Part shown: piece after piece, positions 17,812-25,661 of the stretch
How positions within the stretch are numbered: the stretch's first letter is position 1
How the letters are laid out: each line of letters starts with the position of its first letter
NCBI GenBank assembly: GCA_002331385.1
Contig: DCYB01000006.1
Span: 1-53,599 of the forward strand
Reading direction: 5' to 3'
Length of the DNA stretch: 53,599 bases
DNA from: Comamonadaceae bacterium UBA2121
GTDB taxonomy: Bacteria; Pseudomonadota; Gammaproteobacteria; Burkholderiales; Burkholderiaceae_C
Notes under the pieces: generated by a model
The model's database searches: none
What the model was told of the DNA's origin: nothing
Seen by the model: only the letters and a program-made list of their open reading frames with translations
Made by a program: the position numbers and the translations under genes

Positions 17812-18759
17812 ATGCGATCCATGCGCAGACACATTCCATCCACGCAGGCGCTGGCCTGTTTCGAGGCGGCGGCCCGGCACGAAAGCTATACCCGCGCAGC
17901 GCAGGAGCTGGCGCTGACGCAGAGCGCCGTTTCGCGGCAGATTCTGGCGCTGGAAGACCAGCTCGGCGTGCAGTTGTTTCGGCGCACGCGGCACGGCGTG
18001 TCGCTCACGCCAGCGGGGCGGCACTACAGCCAGCAGGTGGCGCGCTGGTTGCGCGGGCTGGAGCGCGACACGCTCGACGTGATGGCGCATCAAGGCCACG
18101 GCGGATCGCTGTCACTGGCAGCGGTGCCGACCTTCGCCACGCGCTGGCTGATTCCGCGCCTGCCGCTGCTCGCGCAGGAGCACCCGGACATCATGGTGCA
18201 CATCGAAACGCAGACGCGCCCGTTCCTATTCTCCGACACCAGCTTCGACGCCGCGCTCTACGCCGGAACGCCAGAGCAGGTGGCGAACTGGCCCGGCGTT
18301 CAGGTGCAGTTGCTCATGCAGGAAGACGTCGTGCCCGTGTGCAGCCCGCGCTTGCTGGAGCAGGCCGCGCCACGCGCACGAGGCCGCGCACACCAGCCCG
18401 TCTCGCCCAAATCAATTGCACACCTGCCGCTGCTACAACAAAGCACGCGGCCTTATGGTTGGCGGCAATGGTTCGACGCCATGGGCGTGGACGCACCGCG
18501 TGCATTGGATGGGCCGCGTTATGAACTGTTCTCGATGATTGCCGTGGCGGCGACCATGGGACTGGGCGTGGCGCTGATGCCGCCCATGCTGATAGAAGCA
18601 GAAATGGAGCGGGGAGATCTGGTCATCGCCTGTGGCCGTCCGCTGCGCGGAGAGCGTGCGTACTACCTCGTCACGCCCGCGCAGCCCGCATCCCCGGTGC
18701 TGGCCGCGTTCAGCGAATGGCTGGGAGCCATGGCAGGCGCCCGGACTAACCCGGATTGA
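17812..18759 (+). CDS. gcdR: LysR-family transcriptional regulator, probable glutarate regulator
   Basis: The protein (about 315 residues) has an N-terminal winged HTH with ACFEAAARHESYTRAAQELA followed by TQSAVSRQILALEDQLGVQL, and a periplasmic-binding-like effector domain starting near SLSLAAVPTFATRWLIPRLP. It is of the GcvA/GcdR subtype. It is divergent from gcdH, the usual arrangement for a LysR activator and its target, so it likely senses glutarate or a CoA derivative. Start codons at 17812 and 17821 are both possible; upstream sequence lacks a strong ribosome-binding site. The specific name is inferred from context. Confidence 0.8.
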   Translation: MRSMRRHIPSTQALACFEAAARHESYTRAAQELALTQSAVSRQILALEDQLGVQLFRRTRHGVSLTPAGRHYSQQVARWLRGLERDTLDVMAHQGHGGSLSLAAVPTFATRWLIPRLPLLAQEHPDIMVHIETQTRPFLFSDTSFDAALYAGTPEQVANWPGVQVQLLMQEDVVPVCSPRLLEQAAPRARGRAHQPVSPKSIAHLPLLQQSTRPYGWRQWFDAMGVDAPRALDGPRYELFSMIAVAATMGLGVALMPPMLIEAEMERGDLVIACGRPLRGERAYYLVTPAQPASPVLAAFSEWLGAMAGARTNPD

Positions 18760-18906
18760 CGCTGCCAGCCAATGGAATACCCTGCAAGCGACGGTCTTGC
18801 ATGGAAACCTCCGCTTGTAGGAGAAACTCCACAGTTGCATCGCCTTTGGAACCGCTGTGGTTTGGCTCCAGTCGAACAGACAACCACAACGCAAAGGAGC
18901 ATTGCC

Positions 18907-19131
18907 ATGGTTATGGACGCTGTCTACCACGCCACCACATTCGAGCCCACCGTGGATGAACTTTCCATGCTCAAGCGGCTGGAAATGGGCGAACTTGTCA
19001 GCATGACCGCCGCCCTTCGGGAGCACCTGTCGGTGCGCCTGCTGGAGTGGGGCATGATCGGCAAGACGTTTGATGGCAAGTTCACCATCACCGATCTGGG
19101 CAGGCAGCAGATTCGTCGCAGCCTGGTGTGA
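18907..19131 (+). CDS. Small winged-helix-like conserved protein
   Basis: This 74-residue protein begins at an ATG preceded by AAAGGAG (18892-18898). The sequence ELVSMTAALREHLSVRLLEWGMIGK followed by FTITDLGRQQIRRSLV looks like a recognition helix plus a C-terminal wing as seen in small MarR/wHTH-like proteins, but the match is weak. No signal peptide or membrane segment is visible. It stands alone after the LysR gene; its stop overlaps the start of a possible 35-codon frame (TGATG at 19129-19133). Function unknown. Confidence 0.6.
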   Translation: MVMDAVYHATTFEPTVDELSMLKRLEMGELVSMTAALREHLSVRLLEWGMIGKTFDGKFTITDLGRQQIRRSLV

Positions 19132-19238
19132 TGGATCGAGTACACATCTCCCGCGTGCCCGCAGACCAGCCGGTCGAACCGGACACGCCGGGTACGCCAC
19201 CCGAACCTGCAGATGCGCCCCCGCATTGCGCTTGGTGA
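19131..19238 (+). CDS. Possible 35-residue Pro-rich small protein
   Basis: An ATG at 19131-19133 overlaps the stop of the preceding gene (TGATG), an arrangement that favours translational coupling. The 35-codon product is rich in Pro, Asp and Glu (VEPDTPGTPPEPADAPPHCAW at its end) and resembles the short acidic, proline-rich peptides often found in betaproteobacteria. No domain can be recognised. The frame is short enough that chance cannot be excluded. Confidence 0.3.
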   Translation: MDRVHISRVPADQPVEPDTPGTPPEPADAPPHCAW

Positions 19239-19259
19239 TTGCGCCTGCTGATCTGCAGG
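19206..19259. other. Inverted repeat (possible stem with long loop)
   Basis: The arms cctgcagat (19206-19214) and atctgcagg (19251-19259) are perfect complements separated by 36 bases. It may be a weak terminator or an operator upstream of the next LysR gene; there is no T-run. Confidence 0.25.
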
Positions 19260-19374
19260 CTTTGGCTTGCGTGGGCTGAGGGAACACAGTAGTCTTGCGC
19301 GCCGCTGATGATGTTGTGCGCCATGACGCACGGAGAAGGCAGCGCACCTTTGTCGTTCTTTCCCTTGCCCCTGC

Positions 19375-20283
19375 ATGCGCACACAACTCGGCTTTCGCCA
19401 TATCGAGACAATTCACGCCATCATCCTGACCGGTTCGGTCACTGGCGCGGCAACGCGTTTGCATCTGACGCAGCCTGCCATCAGCAACGTGTTGCGCGAC
19501 GCGGAAGAGCGGCTTGGGATCACGCTGTTCGAGCGTCGGGGCGGGCGGTTGATTCCGACGGCGAGCGCAGACGCGCTGTTCAATGAAATCGAACGCTCGT
19601 TCATTGGCCTGGAATCGATCAATTCGTTTGCGTCGCGGTTGCACAAAGGCCAGCGCTCGGCCTTGTCGGTGGCCAGCACGCCGTCGTTTGGCGCGTCGAT
19701 CTTTCCCGTGATTGCGGCGGCGTATACGGCACGCGCGGAAAAGTCGTTGTTGTCGGTGCACTCGCGCATGGCGCATCACGTGGCAGCGCAGGTGAGTTCG
19801 GGCAAGTGTGATCTGGGCTTTGGTCTGGACGTGCCGGATGTGCCGGGTGTGGAGAGCGAGGTCATCGCCCAGTTGCCCATCCTCTGCTATCTGCCGCGCA
19901 GCCACCGGCTTGCGCAGGAGGCGGAAATCCATCCCGAACAATTGCTGGATGAGCCCATGATTTCCATGACCAGCGTGGAGGGCGTGGACCCGCTGGCGAG
20001 CGCCGCGTTCAGCACCTGCGCGCGCATGCCTGAATCGTCCATCGAGTGCCCGGCGGCGATCACCGCCTGCGCCATGGTGTCGGCGGGTTTGGGCTTTGTG
20101 CTGTTTGATGTGCTGCCGTCGTTGATCTGCGATCCGGCGCGGTTGGTGGTGAAGCCGTTTCGCACGCAAAGCAAGCTCAACTACCGCGCATACCGGCTCA
20201 AGAGCAAGTCGCCCCATCCGGATGTGATGGAGTTGATCGCCTTGGCGCGCGAGGCGTTGAAGCCTTACAGCGCCGCGTCGTAA
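19375..20283 (+). CDS. LysR-family transcriptional regulator
   Basis: The 302-residue protein has the LysR HTH (HAIILTGSVTGAATRLHLTQ then PAISNVLRDAEERLGITLFE) and a type 2 periplasmic-binding effector domain beginning SALSVASTPSFGASIFPVI. It is convergent with a DadA-like oxidoreductase, the two stop codons being only three bases apart, and lies near a Bug protein gene. It may regulate one of these, but no divergent target gives a clear clue. The ATG at 19375 is the only sensible start before the HTH. Confidence 0.85.
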   Translation: MRTQLGFRHIETIHAIILTGSVTGAATRLHLTQPAISNVLRDAEERLGITLFERRGGRLIPTASADALFNEIERSFIGLESINSFASRLHKGQRSALSVASTPSFGASIFPVIAAAYTARAEKSLLSVHSRMAHHVAAQVSSGKCDLGFGLDVPDVPGVESEVIAQLPILCYLPRSHRLAQEAEIHPEQLLDEPMISMTSVEGVDPLASAAFSTCARMPESSIECPAAITACAMVSAGLGFVLFDVLPSLICDPARLVVKPFRTQSKLNYRAYRLKSKSPHPDVMELIALAREALKPYSAAS

Positions 20284-20286
20284 GCG

Positions 20287-21591
20287 TCAGGCGAAGCGGT
20301 CCAGCGCGTAGTCTGCCGCGTTCAATCCGCTGGTTTGTCCCGCGACGAGTTGCGCAATCAATGCGCCGGTCATCGGTGCGCCCGTCATGCCGGTGTGGCC
20401 GTGGCCGCAGGCCATGTAGAGACCGGGATAGCGCGCCGCGCGATCGATCACCGGCACGCTGTCGGGCGTGGAAGGGCGCAGGCCGAACCATGAGCGTGCG
20501 CCTTCCGTGCGGATGCCGGGGAACAATTCACGCGCAGTGTGCAGGATCGACTCGACACGGCGAGGATCGGGCGGGTGGCGCAGCCCGGCGATTTCCACGG
20601 TTCCCGCAAAGCGCAGCCCGTTGGCCATCGGCGTGACGGCGACGGCCTTGTCCTTGTAGATGAAGGGCTGCGGCACGGTGACGCCGGCCTGGGGCAATTC
20701 GACGTGGTAGCCGCGCTCGAACTCCAGTGGAATGCGCACGCCGAGCGGACGCAGCAGTTCCGCCGAATGCGCTCCGGCTGCCACCACGACGCGATCGCTG
20801 TGCAACTCGCCTGCGCTGGTCCAGAGGCGGTAGCCGTTGCGAGCCGGTTCGATTTTCTGGATGCTGCGAATCTGGAGCTGCCCGCCGTTGGCCTCGAACT
20901 GCGCAAGCAGCGCTTGCGTCAGTGCCAACGGGCTCACCGTGTTGGCATGATCGGTAAAGCAGATGCCTGCGCTGACGTGGTCTGCCAGCTCCGGCATGCG
21001 GTTGTGCAATTCCGTTCCAGACACCTGCGCAATGCGCACGCCATGCTGCGCCCGCAATTGGGCGACGAGTGCGTCGGCCTTGCCCGGCTTGGCGTTGTGC
21101 GACCAGATGTGCAATTGGCCGTTCTGCACGATGAGACGGCGGTAGGTGTCCGCGCCGAGCAAGTCCTCATAGTGCGAGAGCGCGCAGGAGTGCAGCGCGT
21201 TCAGCGCGGCGGAAGCGCGCGTCACCGTGGATGGCGCCGACGCGCGCAGCCATTTCCACACCCAGGGGAAGGATTGCAGGGCATAGGCCGGGCGCAGTGC
21301 CAGTGGGCCGGACGGGTCGAGCAGCCAGCGCGGCACTTGCCAAACCATGCCCGGCAAAGAGATCGGGATGCAACTGCCCGTGCTGATCAAACCGGCGTTA
21401 CCGTAGGACGCGCCCGCGCCTGCGCCAGAGGCGTCCAGCAACGACACCCTCAGCCCGGCGCGTTGCAGCGCCAGCGCGGTACACAGGCCGACGATGCCCG
21501 CGCCGATCACAGTGATGTCGGTCTTACTCGAAGCTGGATGCGCGCGCGCGCTGTCGAGGGAATCGTTGGTGGCGGTGGGCTGGCTGGTCAT
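20287..21591 (-). CDS. FAD-dependent oxidoreductase, DadA/D-amino acid dehydrogenase-like
   Basis: A DAO-family flavoenzyme of about 434 residues. The FAD-binding Rossmann motif is ITVIGAGIVGLCTALALQRA near the N-terminus, followed by YGNAGLISTGSCIPISLPGM as in DadA-type dehydrogenases. The C-terminal ACGHGHTGMTGAPMTGALIA closes the FAD site. Such enzymes oxidise D-amino acids or related secondary amines and pass electrons to the respiratory chain; the actual substrate is unknown. Start codons at 21591, 21612 and 21642 are in frame and none has a strong ribosome-binding site; the residues before the Rossmann strand look unstructured. Confidence 0.8.
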   Translation of the reverse strand: MTSQPTATNDSLDSARAHPASSKTDITVIGAGIVGLCTALALQRAGLRVSLLDASGAGAGASYGNAGLISTGSCIPISLPGMVWQVPRWLLDPSGPLALRPAYALQSFPWVWKWLRASAPSTVTRASAALNALHSCALSHYEDLLGADTYRRLIVQNGQLHIWSHNAKPGKADALVAQLRAQHGVRIAQVSGTELHNRMPELADHVSAGICFTDHANTVSPLALTQALLAQFEANGGQLQIRSIQKIEPARNGYRLWTSAGELHSDRVVVAAGAHSAELLRPLGVRIPLEFERGYHVELPQAGVTVPQPFIYKDKAVAVTPMANGLRFAGTVEIAGLRHPPDPRRVESILHTARELFPGIRTEGARSWFGLRPSTPDSVPVIDRAARYPGLYMACGHGHTGMTGAPMTGALIAQLVAGQTSGLNAADYALDRFA

Positions 21592-21877
21592 GGTGGGTGC
21601 AGCGATGGGCATCGCCGAGGATTCAACTCGCATGCTGCGCATCGTGCCAGTGCCGCCAAGGCGGCGCCAATTCGATTTGCTGATAGGCTATTTGCAATCG
21701 TGATTCGACAAGCCATGTGCCATTTCAGATGATCGCATCGCCTTCTCCCATGGAGCAGGCTGAAGTTCCAACCATTCAACATCAAGCGGCACCGACCGGT
21801 GTGTGAAAGCGCATAAGCAGCTCCGAACATGGGCGCATTTGCGCGCCATCGGATCGTCAGGCTTCCCGGAGACAGAC

Positions 21878-22867
21878 ATGTCACATCAGAATCACTCGTT
21901 CAATCGTCGCCAGATGCTGGCCTTGGGTGCTGCGTCGCTTGCGGCGGGGCAGATGCCGCAGGCGTGGGCATCGAATGCGCCGCTGCGTTTCATCGTGCCG
22001 TTTCCGGCAGGGGGCGCGGCCGATGTGATGGGGCGCGTGATCGTGGATGCGCTGAAGGAAGATTTCACGCAGCCAATCATCATCGAGAACCGCGCCGGCG
22101 CCAGCACGCGCGTGGCAGCGGAAGTGCTGAAGAACGCGCCCCCCGATGGCAACACGGTGCTCATGACGCTGATGGACACCATGGTGATTGCGCCGCAGGT
22201 CTATAACAACCTGCGCTACAACCCGGAGAAAGACTTCGCACCCATCACCACGGTGGCCGATCTCACCTACGGCATTGCCGTCAACGCATCGTCGCCTTAC
22301 AAGACGCTGGACGATTACCTGAAGGCGGCGAAAAAGGACTCGCAAGTCGCGGCGCTGGGTGTCTCCGGGCTGGGCTCGCTGCTGCACTTCGTGGCGTTCG
22401 GTCTGATTCGTGAGTCGAAGGTGGATTTGTCCATCATTCCGTTTCAGGGCGGTGCACTGATGGTGACGAACCTGATGGGCAACCAGATCGGCTCGGCGGT
22501 GGATGGGATCGGCGTGTTCCTTGAGCACCACCGCAATGGCAAAGTGCGCATCCTGGCGGTGTCGAGCAAGCAGCGCGTGAGCCAGTTGCCCGACGTGCCG
22601 ACCTTCACCGAGCTGGGGTATCCGTCGCTGGTGGTGGACTCGGGCTATTCGCTCTACGCGCCTGCTGGTACGCCGGATGCGAGCATCAAGCGCTGGAACA
22701 TTGCCATGCGCAAGGCGTTGTCGCGGCCCGAAGTGCGCCAGAAAATCCAGACGATCGGCTACCAACCGACGGCAGGTTCCACGCCAGAAGAAGTGGAACA
22801 ATTGCGCAAGCGTTTGCTGGAGCGCTGGACCCCCATCGTCAAGGCGACAGGCTACAAGAGCGATTGA
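21878..22867 (+). CDS. Bug/TctC-family solute-binding protein with Tat-like signal
   Basis: This 329-residue protein has FNRRQMLALGAASLAAGQ at its start, a twin-arginine-like signal (RRQML), with cleavage likely near AWA at 29-31. The mature protein has LRFIVPFPAGGAADVMGRV, ENRAGASTRVAAEVLKNAPP and PDVPTFTELGYPSLVVDSG, all Bug hallmarks. The start at 21878 has CCGGAGAC upstream. It is divergent from the DadA-like gene, so a shared amino acid or carboxylate substrate is possible but not shown. No TctAB partner is adjacent. Confidence 0.9.
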   Translation: MSHQNHSFNRRQMLALGAASLAAGQMPQAWASNAPLRFIVPFPAGGAADVMGRVIVDALKEDFTQPIIIENRAGASTRVAAEVLKNAPPDGNTVLMTLMDTMVIAPQVYNNLRYNPEKDFAPITTVADLTYGIAVNASSPYKTLDDYLKAAKKDSQVAALGVSGLGSLLHFVAFGLIRESKVDLSIIPFQGGALMVTNLMGNQIGSAVDGIGVFLEHHRNGKVRILAVSSKQRVSQLPDVPTFTELGYPSLVVDSGYSLYAPAGTPDASIKRWNIAMRKALSRPEVRQKIQTIGYQPTAGSTPEEVEQLRKRLLERWTPIVKATGYKSD

Positions 22868-22923
22868 GGATCGCGGGTGTGCGGGCGCAGATGCAGCGTC
22901 ACTGCTGCTGCCTCACTGCCGCA

Positions 22924-23172
22924 TCACTGCGTCGGCTCATCGCTACCCATGGGCATGCCGTCGGGGCCGCGCTCGTCCGGATCGACGAGGCCCTTTTTGA
23001 GGTCCTGGTAAGCCTGCTCCATTTCCGGCTGCTCCACCGCACCGTCGGGACTGACGGATTCATCGCGCTCCGCCGGGAGCTTGGCCTCCGTGCTTGAGTC
23101 GCCGGGCTTTTGCGGCTTCTTTGTGTTGATCTGGGCCTCGTCGGCTCCATAGGTATTGGCGTCCTTGGGCAT
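22924..23172 (-). CDS. Small acidic hypothetical protein
   Basis: The 82-residue product starts MPKDANTYG after a strong AGGAGGAC ribosome-binding site. It is hydrophilic, rich in Lys, Glu, Pro and Asp, with no signal peptide or membrane segment, and is probably largely disordered (for example QPEMEQAYQDLKKGLVDPDE). It lies downstream of another small gene and galE on the same strand. Function unknown. Confidence 0.55.
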   Translation of the reverse strand: MPKDANTYGADEAQINTKKPQKPGDSSTEAKLPAERDESVSPDGAVEQPEMEQAYQDLKKGLVDPDERGPDGMPMGSDEPTQ

Positions 23173-23201
23173 GGGCGTCCTCCTGTGCTGGTCCATCCGT
23201 T

Positions 23202-23444
23202 TCAGCGGTTGCGCGAAACGGAATCCAGCAGTTTCTGGTAGCCATCGAGCACGCCATCGCGCGCGATGGTCTGCTGCTCGGGCGTCGAAAAATTCGTGGC
23301 ACTGGCGGGTTCTTTGCGCGCGGCGGCCAGTCCGGCAGCGGCGCGCTGTGCCTGTTCGGGTGAGAGCACCATCGCCAGTTGCGTGACGACCATGCTCAAG
23401 GCATCCACCTGTCCTGCCACGGCCTCGTTCTGTTCGGAATCCAT
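23202..23444 (-). CDS. Small helical hypothetical protein
   Basis: The 80-residue protein starts MDSEQNEAVAGQVDAL at 23444, with AGGAGC upstream. It is predicted mainly helical (AALAAARK-like, Ala/Gln-rich), soluble and without signal peptide. It sits 29 bases before the next small gene, suggesting co-transcription. I do not recognise a family. Confidence 0.55.
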   Translation of the reverse strand: MDSEQNEAVAGQVDALSMVVTQLAMVLSPEQAQRAAAGLAAARKEPASATNFSTPEQQTIARDGVLDGYQKLLDSVSRNR

Positions 23445-23574
23445 GCGCTGCTCCTGTTCCAAGCGGTGGTTGATGGGGCCCGCCGCGCGAGTGGCGGCAG
23501 ACCGTGTCCAAAGCATCATCCCCGGCACCGCGGACCTGAGCGGTAGGAGAGTGCCGCAAACTGCTGTGCTGGCT

Positions 23575-24585
23575 TCAGCCCGCGCGGCTGGCCCAGCGCC
23601 ACGCATCGGCACACATCGAGTCGATGGGCCGGCGCGCCTGCCAGCCCAGTACGTCGCGTGCCAGATCGACCTGCGCGAAAACGCTGGCCACTTCTCCGGG
23701 GCGGTTCGGCGCGATCTCGAACGGAATGTTCTTGCCGCTCACCGATTCAAATGTCTGCACCAACTCTTGCACCGAGTGCCCGTTGCCCGTGCCCAGATTC
23801 ACGTTGAGGCACGCCTGTTCGGGGCCTTGCATGAGCCATTCCACCGCGCGCACATGGCCTTCGGCAAGGTCCATGACGTGGATGAAATCGCGCACGCAGG
23901 TGCCGTCCGGCGTGGGGTGCTGATCGCCAAAAATCTGCAAGCGTGGCCGCTTGCCCAGCGCCACTTCGCAGACGATGGGCATGAGGTTGGTGGGCAGGTT
24001 GAGCGGCGACTCGCCAATCATGCCGCTTTCGTGCGCGCCCACGGGATTGAAATAGCGCAGGCACACGGCACGCCAACGCGGATCGGCGCGCACCTGATCG
24101 GCAATGATCAACTCGCCAATCGCCTTGGTGCGCGCATAGGGGTTGGAGCCGAGCAGTGGCGCGCTTTCGTCGATGGGCACGGCGTCCGGTGTGCCATACA
24201 CGGCAGCGGACGACGAGAACACGAGATTGCGCACGCCCGCCGCCTGCATCGCTTCCAGCAGCACAGCGGTGCCTCCGACGTTGTGGTCGTAGTACTTCAC
24301 CGGCTCTGCGAGCGATTCGGTCAGCACCTTCAGTGCGGCAAAGTGCACCACCACGTCGAACGCGCCTTCCTCCAGCACGCGGTGCATTTGCGCGCGGTCG
24401 CGGATGTCGGCCTGCACCAGTCGCACGGTGTGGTGCGTGAGTTGCTCCACTTGCTGCAATGCCTCGACGGTGCCGTTGCTGAGGTTGTCCACGACGGTCA
24501 CGTCGCAGCCTTGCTCGAGCAGCGCTGCACAGGTGTGGGTGCCAATGTAGCCGGCGCCGCCGGTCACGAGAACGCGGTAGTTCAT
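23575..24585 (-). CDS. galE: UDP-glucose 4-epimerase
   Basis: The 336-residue enzyme interconverts UDP-glucose and UDP-galactose using tightly bound NAD. It shows TGGAGYIGTHTCAALLEQG at the N-terminus, the catalytic SSSAAVYG (S124-S126) and Y150-x3-K154 in NPYARTKAIGE, and full family length. The start at 24585 follows AGAGGAG. It begins 17 bases after the HlyD-type gene of the exopolysaccharide operon, so it probably belongs to that transcript and supplies UDP-galactose or UDP-glucose precursors. Confidence 0.93.
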   Translation of the reverse strand: MNYRVLVTGGAGYIGTHTCAALLEQGCDVTVVDNLSNGTVEALQQVEQLTHHTVRLVQADIRDRAQMHRVLEEGAFDVVVHFAALKVLTESLAEPVKYYDHNVGGTAVLLEAMQAAGVRNLVFSSSAAVYGTPDAVPIDESAPLLGSNPYARTKAIGELIIADQVRADPRWRAVCLRYFNPVGAHESGMIGESPLNLPTNLMPIVCEVALGKRPRLQIFGDQHPTPDGTCVRDFIHVMDLAEGHVRAVEWLMQGPEQACLNVNLGTGNGHSVQELVQTFESVSGKNIPFEIAPNRPGEVASVFAQVDLARDVLGWQARRPIDSMCADAWRWASRAG

Positions 24586-24602
24586 CTTGCGCTCCTCTGT
24601 TC

Positions 24603-25661
24603 TTAGCCGACTTTGGCGACGAGGTTGTTCAGCCATGGCCACGCCTTTGTGCGTTCAAAGCGCACTTCCAGTGGCAGGCGGAATACGCGGTAGCGATCGG
24701 GCAGCTCTTCCAGCGGTTGCAGGCGCACGACGACGGAGAGATTGCGCGGCACCAGCGGCGACACGCTCTCTGCGGGTTGGCGCTCCGCTTCGGCCGTCAC
24801 GCCCAGCACCTGCGCCGCGACGCGGCCGCCGTCCTGGAAAATCAGCGTGGCCTGCTGCCCCGGCGAGGCGCGGTCCAGCTCCTTGGGGCTCAAATAGGCG
24901 TGCACCACCGGCGCCTGCGTGCTGAGCAGCGAGACGAGGTCGGTGTTGGTGTCGATCCATTCGCCTTCGGCCACCTGATGGCGCGCCACGGTGCCGGTGT
25001 AGGGCATGTACACGACTTCTTCCTTGCGCTCCATCGTGGTGACGGTGTTGGCGGACGCTTGCCGCTGCACGCCGAGCGTGGCGCGTTGGCGTTCTTCCTG
25101 CAACTGCGCCAGTTCGCCGCGAATGCGCGCCATTTGCGCTTGCGCTTGCAGCACGTCCATTTCGGCGGTCTGTACCTCTTGCACGGTGGCGGCCTCTTGC
25201 GCGCGCAGCTTGCGCATCAGGTTCACGCGCTGCTGCAACTGGTCGCGTTGGCGGCTCGCGAGGCTCAGTGATTCTTGTAGTGCTGGCTCGCGCGGATCAG
25301 ATGTCAACGGCCTGTCGCCCGTTGACTGCAAACCGCTCGGCAGGGTGGTGGGCACCTGGCGCTCGACACGGGCCAGCACTTCGCCGCGAGCCAGTTCTTT
25401 GCCCTCGGGCGCCAGATAGGTGACGTGGCCGATAACGCCCGCGCGAATCAGCGAGCTTTGCATGATCACCAGACCGGGCGCTTCCTGCCAGAAATAGCCC
25501 AGCAGGAATCGGCCCAGCAGATAAACCGGCATGATCGCCAGAAGGATGAGCACTAGTCGCCAGCGCCATCGCGGCGGTGTGCGTTTGGCCTGCGCATAGC
25601 GCACGGACAGGCCTTCCGATTCGGTGGCGCTGACGGGTGGGGTATCAAAGTTGATCTTCAT
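24603..25661 (-). CDS. HlyD-family periplasmic adaptor of exopolysaccharide export operon
   Basis: This 352-residue protein has a single membrane segment (about residues 34-56, LVLILLAIMPVYLLGRFLLG) followed by a split lipoyl/barrel-sandwich domain (VIGHVTYLAPEGKELARGEV; then MPYTGTVARHQVAEGEWID) around a helical hairpin at about 125-215. This is the layout of membrane-fusion adaptors and of the Alg44 periplasmic part. A PilZ c-di-GMP domain, present in Alg44, is absent. The ATG overlaps the stop of the TolC-like gene by four bases (ATGA). It probably links the inner-membrane GT2 synthase to the outer-membrane channel. Confidence 0.85.
   Translation of the reverse strand: MKINFDTPPVSATESEGLSVRYAQAKRTPPRWRWRLVLILLAIMPVYLLGRFLLGYFWQEAPGLVIMQSSLIRAGVIGHVTYLAPEGKELARGEVLARVERQVPTTLPSGLQSTGDRPLTSDPREPALQESLSLASRQRDQLQQRVNLMRKLRAQEAATVQEVQTAEMDVLQAQAQMARIRGELAQLQEERQRATLGVQRQASANTVTTMERKEEVVYMPYTGTVARHQVAEGEWIDTNTDLVSLLSTQAPVVHAYLSPKELDRASPGQQATLIFQDGGRVAAQVLGVTAEAERQPAESVSPLVPRNLSVVVRLQPLEELPDRYRVFRLPLEVRFERTKAWPWLNNLVAKVG

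Noticed and set aside
18433..20217. 594-codon minus-strand open frame
   Set aside because: Lies opposite two recognisable LysR genes and a small gene; composition is Arg/His-rich as expected for an antisense frame.
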